Source: Gammaproteobacteria bacterium
GTDB taxonomy: Bacteria; Pseudomonadota; Gammaproteobacteria; SZUA-140
DNA: 10,704 nucleotides
Reading direction: 5' to 3'
Assembly: GCA_003230195.1 (NCBI GenBank)
Contig: QIHH01000162.1
Coordinates: 1 to 10,704, forward strand
The position numbers and the translations under genes were made by a program. The notes under the pieces are model-generated. The model was not told the DNA's origin and did not search any database. It saw only the letters and a list, made by a program, of their open reading frames with translations. Below, in pieces: positions 1 to 6,648 of the stretch; position 1 is the stretch's first letter, and every line of letters begins with the position of its first letter.

Positions 1-10
1 TATCAAGATA

Positions 11-26
11 AGCCTTTAAAAAGGCT
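11..26. repeat. Short hairpin downstream of the pepA-holC operon
   Basis: A 7-bp inverted repeat (AGCCTTT / AAAGGCT) with almost no loop lies 31 bases past the stop codon of the last minus-strand gene. Read on the minus strand it is followed by TATCTTGATA rather than a run of T, so it is at best a weak terminator or a stabilising 3' hairpin. The neighbouring gene to the left (often valS in this context) is outside the window. Confidence 0.3.
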
Positions 27-56
27 GGCAGTGAGTCTGACAGGCGCTGAAACGGG

Positions 57-314
57 TTAATCGTCAGGCGTTAACTGGACATGTAATTCGTTTATCTCAC
101 GCTCAACACGTTGCTGCATCTCCTCTTGCAAATGAGCAATAGCCGCTTCAAAGTCAGCGCGCGCCTGAACAATAATGGTGTCGATCTCCTCTTGCAACGT
201 TGAGGTGAGCAGTGATGGCGCAGGCGGGATAGTGCTTGTTTGACTCGTTGCAACAGGCACCACTACATCTCTTAATACAGGAATATTCATCGGCTTTGAT
301 GGATTGTCAGACAT
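57..314 (-). CDS. Small coiled-coil hypothetical protein in the pepA-holC operon
   Basis: An 85-residue acidic protein of unknown function. Residues 11-20 read IPVLRDVVVP. Similar IPVL-x-x-VV starts occur in small uncharacterised proteobacterial proteins such as the DUF2486 group, but I make no firm family assignment. Residues about 21-38 are rich in Pro, Ser and Thr and probably disordered. Residues about 39-82 are strongly helical with a heptad-like pattern of Leu, Ile, Val and Ala among Glu, Gln and Arg, suggesting a coiled coil or amphipathic helix. There is no signal peptide or membrane segment, so it should be cytoplasmic. The start has a strong ribosome binding site (AAGGAG) and lies 11 bases after the holC stop, so it is very likely translated as the third gene of the operon. 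A role with the polymerase III chi subunit is only a guess from position. Confidence 0.75.
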   Translation of the reverse strand: MSDNPSKPMNIPVLRDVVVPVATSQTSTIPPAPSLLTSTLQEEIDTIIVQARADFEAAIAHLQEEMQQRVEREINELHVQLTPDD

Positions 315-325
315 CGTGTAGCTCC

Positions 326-778
326 TTAGATCTTATGTGTTTCGGGTTGGTAGCCCCGGTCACGGTAGAATTTGAAACGTTCGCGGCCAGCCACCTTAAG
401 ATCTTCAGCTTGATTGATGAGTTCAGCAACGCGCTCAAAGCGACTAAAAAACCCCGGCACAGTCGGTGCCAGGTTGATCAGCACATCGCTATGGCTATGT
501 GGCGCTAGCGGGGTTTCACTACGGTGGCCAATGAGTATTTTGGGCGCCTCATTTTGATAATCGTGATTTTGATCGTCTCCTTCAATCGCATGTGGCAGAA
601 AACTACTCGCTTTATAGCGCCATAATAGCTCATCAAATTGCTGTGCCTGTTCAGGGGAGCCGGTGTGCAGATAGAGCGTATGCCCCATTTTATAGATCTT
701 TTCTGCCAGACGGCACGCGAAATGTTCGCGTCCGTCAGCCGCTGCATCGGGCAGAATGTAAAAATCAACGCGGGTCAT
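326..778 (-). CDS. holC: DNA polymerase III chi subunit
   Basis: A 150-residue protein, close to the roughly 147 residues of E. coli HolC. Chi is an accessory subunit of the clamp-loader complex. It pairs with psi (HolD) and contacts the C-terminal tail of single-stranded DNA-binding protein. Recognisable features are the N-terminal strand TRVDFYIL, the central LLWRYKASSFLPHA segment that matches the family's LW-x-F/Y...FLPH block, the VLINLAPTVPGFF stretch, the SRFERVAELI helix, and the basic C-terminal end FKFYRDRGY. The gene starts 9 bases after the pepA stop, keeping the pepA-holC order seen in many gammaproteobacteria, so it is expected to be co-transcribed. Nothing is missing or disrupted. 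Confidence 0.93.
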   Translation of the reverse strand: MTRVDFYILPDAAADGREHFACRLAEKIYKMGHTLYLHTGSPEQAQQFDELLWRYKASSFLPHAIEGDDQNHDYQNEAPKILIGHRSETPLAPHSHSDVLINLAPTVPGFFSRFERVAELINQAEDLKVAGRERFKFYRDRGYQPETHKI

Positions 779-787
779 TTTGTTTGA

Positions 788-2284
788 TTACTGACCGCAT
801 TTATCCAGAATATACTGGGTTAATAGCGGCACAGGGCGACCAGTAGCACCTTTTTTAGCGCCTGAATGCCATGCAGTACCAGCGATATCAAGATGTGCCC
901 AAGTGTAATCCTGGGTAAAGCGCGCAAGAAAGCAGGCGGCGGTGATGGTGCCGCCTTCGCGCCCACCGATGTTGGCCATGTCGGCAAAATTACTCTTCAA
1001 CTGCGCATCGTACTCTTCCCACAGTGGTAACTGCCAGCCGCGATCATTACTGTTTTTACCAGCCGCGAGCAGGTCATCGACCAGATCATCATCATTGCCC
1101 AATATGCCGCTGGCATGGCTACCCAGTGCCATTACACAGGCACCGGTTAAGGTTGCGATGTCAATCACAACTTCTGGCTTGAAACGTTCGCTGTAGGTGA
1201 GGGCATCACACAAAATCAAGCGCCCCTCGGCATCGGTGTTCAGTATTTCGATGGTCTGACCAGACATGCTGGTGACCACATCGCCCGGTTTACTCGCATC
1301 GCCATCGGGCATATTTTCGCAGGCTGGAACAACGCCGACAACATTCACCGGCAGTTTTAGTTCGCTAATGGTGGCGATCACCCCCAGCACACTGGCCGCA
1401 CCGCACATATCGTATTTCATCTCGTCCATAGTAGGGGAGGGTTTGATTGACACACCGCCGGAGTCAAAGGTAACGCCTTTGCCAACGAGTACGATTGGTT
1501 TATCGTTCTTTTTACCGCCCCTGTAATCAAGGGTGATCAGTTTTGCGGGCTGACGACTGCCGCGCGTCACGGAGAGAAAAGAGCCCATCTTGAGTGCCGT
1601 CATCTGTTTTTCATCTAGTACGCTTATTTTAAGTTTACTATTCCCCTTGCCAATCGCCTTTGCCTTGTTGGCAAGGTAGGTTGGGGTGCAGACGTTACCA
1701 GGCAGGTTGCCAAGGTCTTTGGTAATGGCCATGCCGTTGGCGATGGAGAGGCCCGTTTTGGCGGCTTCTGTGCAATTGGCACGATTAGCGGTATCTGGAA
1801 TATGAAAACTGACTTTTTTAAGGCTAGCGGCAGGGCGCTGGTGTGCTTTGCTCTTCATCTCCTCAAAACGATAAAGGGCATCACAGGTCGCCTCACTCAT
1901 CTGGCGGATCTTCCACGGTAGATCACGCCCTTTTACTTTCAACTCACTGAGGTAGTTGACGACCTCTTTTACACCTATCTTGTCGAGGGCATGGGTCGCG
2001 GCAGTGGTAATCTTGCGGAATTGCTGGTCGTTGAGCTCATCTTCTTTTCCGCAGCCCACTAGTAATACCCGCTCGGCAGCACTATTCGGAATCATATGCA
2101 ACAACAGGGTTTCGCCGCTCTTTCCTTTGATATCACCTTTTTTCAGGATCTTACTGAGGTGACTACGACTGGTTTTATCTAGGTGTTTGGCAGAAGCGCT
2201 GAGTTGCCCAGCTTCATGAACGCCAACGACGAGGCATGCTGAGCGCTGCTTTCCAATGATGCTGTTGATGATTTTAAAATCCAT
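788..2284 (-). CDS. pepA: Leucyl aminopeptidase, M17 family
   Basis: A 498-residue cytoplasmic di-metal aminopeptidase that removes N-terminal residues, preferring Leu, from peptides. The C-terminal catalytic domain is complete. Metal ligands are visible as Lys269 and Asp274 (VGKGVTFDSGG), Asp292 (MKYDMCGAA), and Asp351 and Glu353 in the M17 signature NTDAEGRL. Catalytic Lys281 and Arg355 are present too. Each is one residue off the E. coli PepA numbering, so the alignment is almost gap-free to there. The more variable N-terminal domain covers about residues 1-170. In E. coli PepA also binds DNA (carAB control, Xer recombination at cer). Whether this protein does so cannot be judged here. The ATG is preceded by a strong AGGAG six bases upstream (plus-strand positions 2290-2294). 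It is the first gene of the minus-strand operon and is divergent from lptF. Confidence 0.97.
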   Translation of the reverse strand: MDFKIINSIIGKQRSACLVVGVHEAGQLSASAKHLDKTSRSHLSKILKKGDIKGKSGETLLLHMIPNSAAERVLLVGCGKEDELNDQQFRKITTAATHALDKIGVKEVVNYLSELKVKGRDLPWKIRQMSEATCDALYRFEEMKSKAHQRPAASLKKVSFHIPDTANRANCTEAAKTGLSIANGMAITKDLGNLPGNVCTPTYLANKAKAIGKGNSKLKISVLDEKQMTALKMGSFLSVTRGSRQPAKLITLDYRGGKKNDKPIVLVGKGVTFDSGGVSIKPSPTMDEMKYDMCGAASVLGVIATISELKLPVNVVGVVPACENMPDGDASKPGDVVTSMSGQTIEILNTDAEGRLILCDALTYSERFKPEVVIDIATLTGACVMALGSHASGILGNDDDLVDDLLAAGKNSNDRGWQLPLWEEYDAQLKSNFADMANIGGREGGTITAACFLARFTQDYTWAHLDIAGTAWHSGAKKGATGRPVPLLTQYILDKCGQ

Positions 2285-2384
2285 GAATACTCCTGCTATT
2301 GTTTGTCATCGAGGGTGATTTGCCTTGAATTTTGATTTTGGCCACCATTTCCCCGTTTAGTTCCTTTCGGTTTACCTGATGCGG

Positions 2385-2390
2385 TATGAT
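2385..2390 (+). promoter_or_regulatory. Possible -10 element of the lptFG promoter
   Basis: TATGAT matches five of six bases of the sigma-70 -10 consensus and lies about 110 bases before the lptF start in the pepA-lptF divergent region. No good -35 is seen at the proper distance (TTCCTT at 2361-2366 is poor), so the call is tentative. I found no convincing pepA promoter on the other strand. Confidence 0.25.
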
Positions 2391-2500
2391 GTTGACCATC
2401 ACATGCAAACCATTTCCAAAAAAGTCTACATGAAACAAGCCCTGTTTACACCGTCCATCGCACCATTTTATGGTCTTAAGTTAGGCTTTAGGTGTCAATC

Positions 2501-3670
2501 GTGATCATCAGTCGTTATATTTTAAAAGAGGTGCTGTTGACCCTGGTGGCAGTTGTGACGGTGTTGTTGCTAATTTTCCTCAGTAATCGCTTTGTCTATT
2601 ACCTTGCCGATGCCAGCACGGGGGCACTTTCCAGCGATGTGATTCTGACCATCTTAATGCTCAAGACGCTAGATGCATTGGTGATTATGTTGCCGCTGGC
2701 GCTTTTTCTGTCGGTCTTGATCGCCTTTAGTCGGTTTTATAAAGATAGTGAAATGGTGGCGATGCTGGCCTGTGGCGTGAGTATCGGCCGAATCTATAAA
2801 ACCGTATTTTTGTTAGCGCTGTTTGTGGCGATGATCGTCTCTTTGATCACCTTTTATATCGCCCCATGGGCGACTGAGCAGACCTATCGGATTCAGGACA
2901 GGGAAAAGGCGGTGGCAACGATGGCGGGTATTGCGTCTGGGCGGTTCACCGCACCGACTAGCTCAGAGGGGGTTTTTTATGCCGAGTATATCTCAGATGA
3001 TCAAACTGAACTGCGTGATGTCTTTATTCACAGCGAACATGATGGCCAGCAGGTAATCCTTTCTGCAGCCTATGGTCGTCATTTCGTAAAAGAGGATAGT
3101 GGCGGCCGTTACCTTGAATTGCAGGATGGCTATCGCTATGAGGGGCTGCTAGGTAGCTCAGATTTTACTATCACAAAATTTAAAATACATGCGATTCGTA
3201 TTCAGGAGCAAGAGGTGGTGCGCTCTAACCGCAAACATAAGGCACATCCCACCAGAGAGCTGTTAGATCCTGAGGCTCGCCGTCAGTTTGCAAAAGAGCA
3301 TCACCGGGACTTTGAGGATTTGCGCCGCTATGATGCAGCGGAGCTGCACTGGCGACTCGCAATGCCGCTATCGACAATTTTATTGGCCTTACTTGCGGTT
3401 CCTTTGAGTCGCACTAATCCACGCCAGGGGCGCTATGCCAAATTGTTTGTGGCAATCCTGGTCTATTTTATCTATAGCAACCTGATGGGTGTGGGAAGAA
3501 CTTGGATTGAGCGTGAAGTGATCGTTCAAGCCGCTGGTCTATGGTGGACGCATGGCAGTGTATTGTTATTGACTGGAATATTGCTCTATAAACAGTATGG
3601 GATGAGTTGGCTGAGCTTGAAAAGTCGGCACTCAACAGCGCGCCTAAACACTGGCGAAGGGCAAAAGTGA
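2501..3670 (+). CDS. lptF: LPS export ABC transporter permease LptF
   Basis: One of the two inner-membrane permease subunits of the LptB2FG complex, which extracts lipopolysaccharide from the outer leaflet of the inner membrane and passes it to LptC. The 389-residue form has the family layout: three N-terminal membrane segments (about residues 11-28, 55-76, 101-120), a periplasmic beta-jellyroll domain (about 130-285), and three C-terminal segments (about 289-303, 312-329, 349-364). The conserved VPLSRTNPRQGR block at 300-311 matches the VPLS-x-x-NPRQGR of E. coli LptF. I chose the GTG at 2501 over the in-frame GTG at 2492. It gives the N-terminus MIISRYIL, like MIIIRYL of E. coli LptF, and it places AGG (2490-2492) at a usable eight-base spacing. 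It heads the lptFG operon. Confidence 0.93.
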   Translation: MIISRYILKEVLLTLVAVVTVLLLIFLSNRFVYYLADASTGALSSDVILTILMLKTLDALVIMLPLALFLSVLIAFSRFYKDSEMVAMLACGVSIGRIYKTVFLLALFVAMIVSLITFYIAPWATEQTYRIQDREKAVATMAGIASGRFTAPTSSEGVFYAEYISDDQTELRDVFIHSEHDGQQVILSAAYGRHFVKEDSGGRYLELQDGYRYEGLLGSSDFTITKFKIHAIRIQEQEVVRSNRKHKAHPTRELLDPEARRQFAKEHHRDFEDLRRYDAAELHWRLAMPLSTILLALLAVPLSRTNPRQGRYAKLFVAILVYFIYSNLMGVGRTWIEREVIVQAAGLWWTHGSVLLLTGILLYKQYGMSWLSLKSRHSTARLNTGEGQK

Positions 3671-4734
3671 TGAGAATTCTGGATCGCTATATTATGCGTA
3701 CCGTGATCGGCAGTGTGTTGCTGGTAATGCTGATTCTGCTGGCACTGTTTTCATTTGCCGCGTTTGTCAATGAACTGTCATACATTGGCAGAGGTGACTA
3801 TAGCGCGCTGCTTGCACTCGCTTATGTGGGACTAACCCTGCCAAGACTCGCTTATGACCTGTTCCCGGTCGCGGCTCTACTGGGTTCCGTTATGGGGCTA
3901 GGTGTGATGGCGAGCAATAGTGAACTGGTGGTGATGCGCTCAGCCGGGATTTCAATCGGCCGAATTACCTGGTCAGTGATGAAAGCTGGTTTAATACTCG
4001 TTGTGGTGGCTATTATCATCAGTGAGTTTGTTTCAAGTGAGAGTGAAAGGCTGGCGCAAGAAATTCGCAGTGAGGCGTTAACGGGCCATCTCAATAAGAA
4101 GATTGAAAAAGGATTCTGGACGCGAGATGAAACGCGTGTCATCAATGTACGAAGAGTGCTCTCCAGTGGTGAATTGCGCGAGATTTATATCTACGAGATA
4201 AGTGAGCAACGTCAACTGACTCAGCTAATTTATGCAGAAAGCGCTACCTATAAAAACAACCAATGGGTCTTGAATGATGTGAGTAATAGTCTCATTAATG
4301 ATAATGGGGTTGAGTCATCGAAAATTATTCACATGCCGCAAACAAGTCTGGTTGATCCTGGAATAATTGATGTTATCGCGATAAAACCGCGTAGCCTTTC
4401 TGCACTGGGATTGTATAAATATATCGAATATTTAAAAGAGAATGATCTGAATGCCGGCCATTATGAAATGGTCTTCTGGTCAAAAGTGATCCTGCCATTC
4501 GCTACCGCAGTGATGGTCTTTTTATCGATACCATTTGTCTTTGGGCCACTGAGGTCAGTGGGGGTGGGCGTTCGCGTTTTAGTCGGTACCTTGGTGGGAA
4601 TCTCATTTTATGTGATTCACCAAATGTCGAGTTATGTAGGATTAGTATTTCATGTCAATCCGGCGCTCAGCGCTGTATTACCAACCCTGGTTTTTTTTAC
4701 AGCATCACTGATAATGATGCGGCGCATTAAATAA
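3670..4734 (+). CDS. lptG: LPS export ABC transporter permease LptG
   Basis: The partner permease of LptF in the LptB2FG lipopolysaccharide extractor. At 354 residues it is close to the 360 of E. coli LptG. Membrane segments are at about 11-33, 45-80 (two segments), 103-120, 271-292, 300-318 and 335-350, with the periplasmic jellyroll at about 125-265. The block SNSELVVMRSAGIS (82-95) is the conserved cytoplasmic coupling region contacting the LptB ATPase. The ATG at 3670 shares one base with the lptF stop (TGATG), and GAAGGG just upstream serves as ribosome binding site, pointing to translational coupling. A longer in-frame TTG at 3607 would start inside lptF and add a hydrophilic tail foreign to the family, so I rejected it. 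lptA, lptB and lptC are not in the window, which is normal. Confidence 0.95.
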   Translation: MRILDRYIMRTVIGSVLLVMLILLALFSFAAFVNELSYIGRGDYSALLALAYVGLTLPRLAYDLFPVAALLGSVMGLGVMASNSELVVMRSAGISIGRITWSVMKAGLILVVVAIIISEFVSSESERLAQEIRSEALTGHLNKKIEKGFWTRDETRVINVRRVLSSGELREIYIYEISEQRQLTQLIYAESATYKNNQWVLNDVSNSLINDNGVESSKIIHMPQTSLVDPGIIDVIAIKPRSLSALGLYKYIEYLKENDLNAGHYEMVFWSKVILPFATAVMVFLSIPFVFGPLRSVGVGVRVLVGTLVGISFYVIHQMSSYVGLVFHVNPALSAVLPTLVFFTASLIMMRRIK

Positions 4735-4753
4735 AGCGGGGGTATTAACCAGC

Positions 4754-4990
4754 TCAGGCAGTTGTGTCGATGAGCGTACCAATGGTATCGCTAATGGTTT
4801 CAACGACCTTTGCCGATGCTTCTACTTGTAACCGAGCCATCATAAGTTCAACTAATGGTTCGGCAACATCGATTGGATTACCAGAAGAACTAGTGGTCGC
4901 GCTTGCGATGGTCGCAGCGCTCTTTTCAGCCATTGCCACACCACGTTGCATACCAGCAATACCACTGTTAAGGGCGGAGATTGTGCTCAT
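4754..4990 (-). CDS. Mini flagellar rod/hook-like protein (terminal helices only)
   Basis: A 78-residue protein, convergent with lptG (19-base gap). Residues 4-31 (ISALNSGIAGMQRGVAMAEK onward) resemble the N-terminal helix of the flagellar rod/hook family, which typically has ALNSG-x-x-G followed by an N/I/A-rich segment. Residues 39-75 (from PIDVAEPLVELMMARLQVEA to GTLIDT) resemble the C-terminal helix, whose pattern is V(D/N)-x-x-E-x-LV-x-(L/M)-x-A-x-x-x-(Y/V)-x-A(N/S)AKV...T-x-D-x-(I/L)-x-TL-(I/V)-(D/N). In true rod, hook and hook-associated proteins these two helices form the D0 coiled coil and are separated by a long middle. Here only a Thr/Ser-rich turn (32-38) joins them. There is no signal peptide. 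A GAGGT ribosome binding site precedes the ATG. No other flagellar gene is in the window. The family resemblance is what I see; function is unknown. Confidence 0.7.
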   Translation of the reverse strand: MSTISALNSGIAGMQRGVAMAEKSAATIASATTSSSGNPIDVAEPLVELMMARLQVEASAKVVETISDTIGTLIDTTA

Positions 4991-5017
4991 AATTTAGACC
5001 TCTTACTGCTTGTGTGT

Positions 5018-5025
5018 ATATCGAC
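5018..5025 (-). promoter_or_regulatory. Weak FliA (sigma-28)-like -10 element
   Basis: Read on the minus strand the site is GTCGATAT, six of eight matches to the sigma-28 -10 consensus GCCGATAA. It would place a transcript start about 20 bases before the mini rod-like gene, with its ribosome binding site inside that leader. The matching -35 is poor: AAAG occurs but with an 11-base gap instead of about 14-15. It is listed only because a flagellar-type promoter would fit the protein. Confidence 0.15.
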
Positions 5026-5090
5026 AAACCGAGTGGCTTTCTGAAATTCATTAACCACGTGAGTAGTTATACTATTGAAATAATTATATT

Positions 5091-5096
5091 TATAAT
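5091..5096 (+). promoter_or_regulatory. Possible -10 element for the CWC-msrB-msrA run
   Basis: A perfect TATAAT lies 61 bases before the CWC gene in an AT-rich stretch between divergent genes. No good -35 hexamer is seen 16-18 bases upstream (TTGAAA at 5075-5080 is too close), so an AT-rich chance match is possible. Confidence 0.25.
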
Positions 5097-5156
5097 GGCG
5101 TCCTCATTCTCTGACTAGCGTAATATTGATATAGAAAAGAGCTTAAAATAAAAAAT

Positions 5157-5369
5157 ATGAATAATGAAAAAGATCGTTGTCCACTCTGTGGTAGGCTGAA
5201 TCAATGCCAACGAGAAATGGCTACAACTTGTCAAAATAGGCCTTGCTGGTGTGGTGCCAAGACATTTCCTGCTGCACTACTGGCACGTTTACCTGAAGAA
5301 GAACGCGATCAGCATTGCATTTGTCTCAGTTGCCTAAGGGCATTTGAAGCTGAGCAAGCTAAATCGTAA
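5157..5369 (+). CDS. Cysteine-rich CWC family protein
   Basis: A 70-residue cytoplasmic protein with nine cysteines at residues 8, 11, 17, 25, 30, 32, 54, 56 and 59. The pattern is CPLCG-x5-C, then C-x4-CWC with the tripeptide at 30-32, then C-x-C-x-x-C. This matches the small cysteine-rich CWC family (Pfam Cys_rich_CWC), a presumed metal-binding family without an established function. The cysteine spacing suggests one or two zinc-ribbon-like sites. No signal peptide is present. The ribosome binding site is poor: only AAGAG about 13 bases before the ATG. It is followed after 83 bases by msrB on the same strand, with a nested inverted repeat between them, so co-transcription is possible but not certain. 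A redox or metal-linked role is inferred from composition only. Confidence 0.82.
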   Translation: MNNEKDRCPLCGRLNQCQREMATTCQNRPCWCGAKTFPAALLARLPEEERDQHCICLSCLRAFEAEQAKS

Positions 5370-5377
5370 TTCCCGGT

Positions 5378-5417
5378 CAGTTAGCTGTAACGTTTGTTAC
5401 TGCATTGCGACTAACTG
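5378..5417. repeat. Nested inverted repeat between the CWC gene and msrB
   Basis: The outer arms CAGTTAG (5378-5384) and CTAACTG (5411-5417) are perfect 7-bp complements. Inside them GTAAC (5387-5391) and GTTAC (5396-5400) form a second stem with a four-base GTTT loop. There is no T-run after it, so it is not a standard intrinsic terminator. It ends 35 bases before the msrB start and could be a regulator binding site or an mRNA structure in the leader. Confidence 0.4.
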
Positions 5418-5452
5418 GATGAGAGAAGTTAAATTAGGTTTAAGGTGAAAAT

Positions 5453-5956
5453 ATGAATCGTCGTCAATTTTTAAAAATAGGTGCGGGTATGTTGCTTACT
5501 GTAACCACCATACCATTGATAACTCGAATAGCCATGGCAGACAGGAATAAAAGGAATAGTGATCAAGTGGAGAGAGTGGTAATGAGTGAGCAAGAGTGGC
5601 AGGAAAAACTGACGACAGAGCAGTTTGATGTGTTACGTAAAGAGGGAACTGAACGTCCTTTTTCAAGTGAGTTAAATGATGAAAAACGTAATGGCACCTT
5701 TCACTGCGCAGGGTGTGATCAGGCTGTGTTTACCAGTAGTATGAAATTTGATAGTGGTACTGGCTGGCCTAGTTTTTTTGATTCGATTGATGGCGCTTTT
5801 GAAACTAAAATAGACTTTAAATTGATCTATCCACGCACAGAATATCACTGTTCCCGTTGCGGTGGACATCATGGCCATATTTTCAACGATGGCCCTGAAC
5901 CGAGCGGCAAGCGTTGGTGTAATAATGGGCTGGCATTAACATTTGTCCCAGCGTGA
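5453..5956 (+). CDS. msrB: Exported peptide-methionine (R)-S-oxide reductase MsrB, Tat-type signal
   Basis: MsrB reduces the R-diastereomer of methionine sulfoxide in proteins. The 167-residue protein begins NRRQFLK followed by a hydrophobic stretch and ends its signal near IAMA|D (about residue 29). That twin-arginine signature predicts export by Tat, usually of a folded, here zinc-bearing, protein. The MsrB domain follows: zinc ligands Cys85 and Cys88 (FHCAGC) and Cys133 and Cys136 (YHCSRCGGHHGH), substrate-site Trp105 in SGTGWPSF, and catalytic Cys156 in RWCNNG. The resolving cysteine that many MsrB enzymes carry in SGCGWPSF is Thr103 here, so no intramolecular disulfide is expected by that route. 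The catalytic loop RWCNNG also departs from the common RYC-(I/V)-NS. A good AAGGTG ribosome binding site precedes the ATG. msrA begins 29 bases downstream, so the two are very likely one transcript. Confidence 0.94.
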   Translation: MNRRQFLKIGAGMLLTVTTIPLITRIAMADRNKRNSDQVERVVMSEQEWQEKLTTEQFDVLRKEGTERPFSSELNDEKRNGTFHCAGCDQAVFTSSMKFDSGTGWPSFFDSIDGAFETKIDFKLIYPRTEYHCSRCGGHHGHIFNDGPEPSGKRWCNNGLALTFVPA

Positions 5957-5985
5957 TTTTCTGCATATATCGAATGAGGTGCGAG

Positions 5986-6618
5986 ATGAATAAAGTGATA
6001 GCGACAGGTTTGGTACTTATTTTTTCATTGGCTGGTGGAGTAAATGCGATGGCTGACAATAACGGTTCCGACATTAAATCAGGAATTGAGTCTGGGATTC
6101 AAAAAGCGACTTTTGCCGGTGGTTGCTTCTGGTGTATGGAACCCCCGTTTGACCAACTTGATGGGGTGATCTCAACCACTTCAGGTTATGCTGGTGGCGA
6201 TGAAATAGATCCAACCTATAAAGAGGTTGCAGGCGGGCGAACGGGGCATACCGAAGTGATTCAAATCGAATATGATTCCGCTAAAGTGGATTACCAGCAA
6301 CTACTCGATGTTTTCTGGCGTAATATAGACCCGACAGCGGTTGATCGTCAGTTTGTTGATGTGGGTAAACAGTATCGTAGTGGGATTTTTTATCACTCTG
6401 ATGAACAGAGAGCATTGGCCCTAACGTCACGGGATGCATTGGCAAAGTCAGGCGTTTTCAATAAGCCAATTGTAACTGAGATCACGGCACTTAACGATTT
6501 CTATAAGGCGGAAGAATATCATCAGGATTTTTATCAAAAGAACCCTCTTCGTTATAAGTTCTACCGTTACAACTCTGGGCGGGATGACTATCTCAAAGAA
6601 AAATGGGGTGGGGATTAA
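5986..6618 (+). CDS. msrA: Exported peptide-methionine (S)-S-oxide reductase MsrA
   Basis: MsrA reduces the S-diastereomer of methionine sulfoxide, complementing MsrB just upstream. From the ATG at 5986 (AGGTG before it) the protein has 210 residues with a Sec-type signal peptide, MNKVIATGLVLIFSLAGG then a likely cut around residues 20-24. The catalytic motif GCFWCME has the nucleophile Cys47 and a second cysteine, Cys50. These are the only cysteines after the signal, so the C-terminal recycling cysteines of E. coli MsrA are absent and recycling may use Cys50. Other family landmarks are TTSGYAGG, GRTGHTEVIQIEYD, DVFWRNIDPT and EEYHQDFYQKNP. A GTG at 5953 overlaps the msrB stop but would put polar residues before the signal peptide. 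With the Tat-type MsrB it forms a predicted periplasmic methionine repair pair. The pathway supplying electrons is not in the window. Confidence 0.94.
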   Translation: MNKVIATGLVLIFSLAGGVNAMADNNGSDIKSGIESGIQKATFAGGCFWCMEPPFDQLDGVISTTSGYAGGDEIDPTYKEVAGGRTGHTEVIQIEYDSAKVDYQQLLDVFWRNIDPTAVDRQFVDVGKQYRSGIFYHSDEQRALALTSRDALAKSGVFNKPIVTEITALNDFYKAEEYHQDFYQKNPLRYKFYRYNSGRDDYLKEKWGGD

Positions 6619-6648
6619 TGGCATTAAAAGCCACATATGCTCAGATTT

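Noticed and set aside
236..508. Plus-strand open frame opposite holC and the small coiled-coil gene
   Set aside because: It lies antisense to two genes with strong family or ribosome-binding support and resembles no protein I know.
3607..3669. Longer lptG start at an in-frame TTG
   Set aside because: It would begin inside lptF and add 21 hydrophilic residues not found in LptG. The ATG at 3670 has a ribosome binding site and the typical stop/start overlap.
4741..4750. GGTATTAACC palindrome-like stretch between lptG and the convergent gene
   Set aside because: Only a 3-bp stem can form and no T-run follows, so it does not support a bidirectional terminator.
5953..5985. GTG start for msrA overlapping the msrB stop (GTGA)
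   Set aside because: The ATG at 5986 has its own AGGTG site and gives a clean signal peptide. The longer form would put eleven mixed residues with two cysteines before it.
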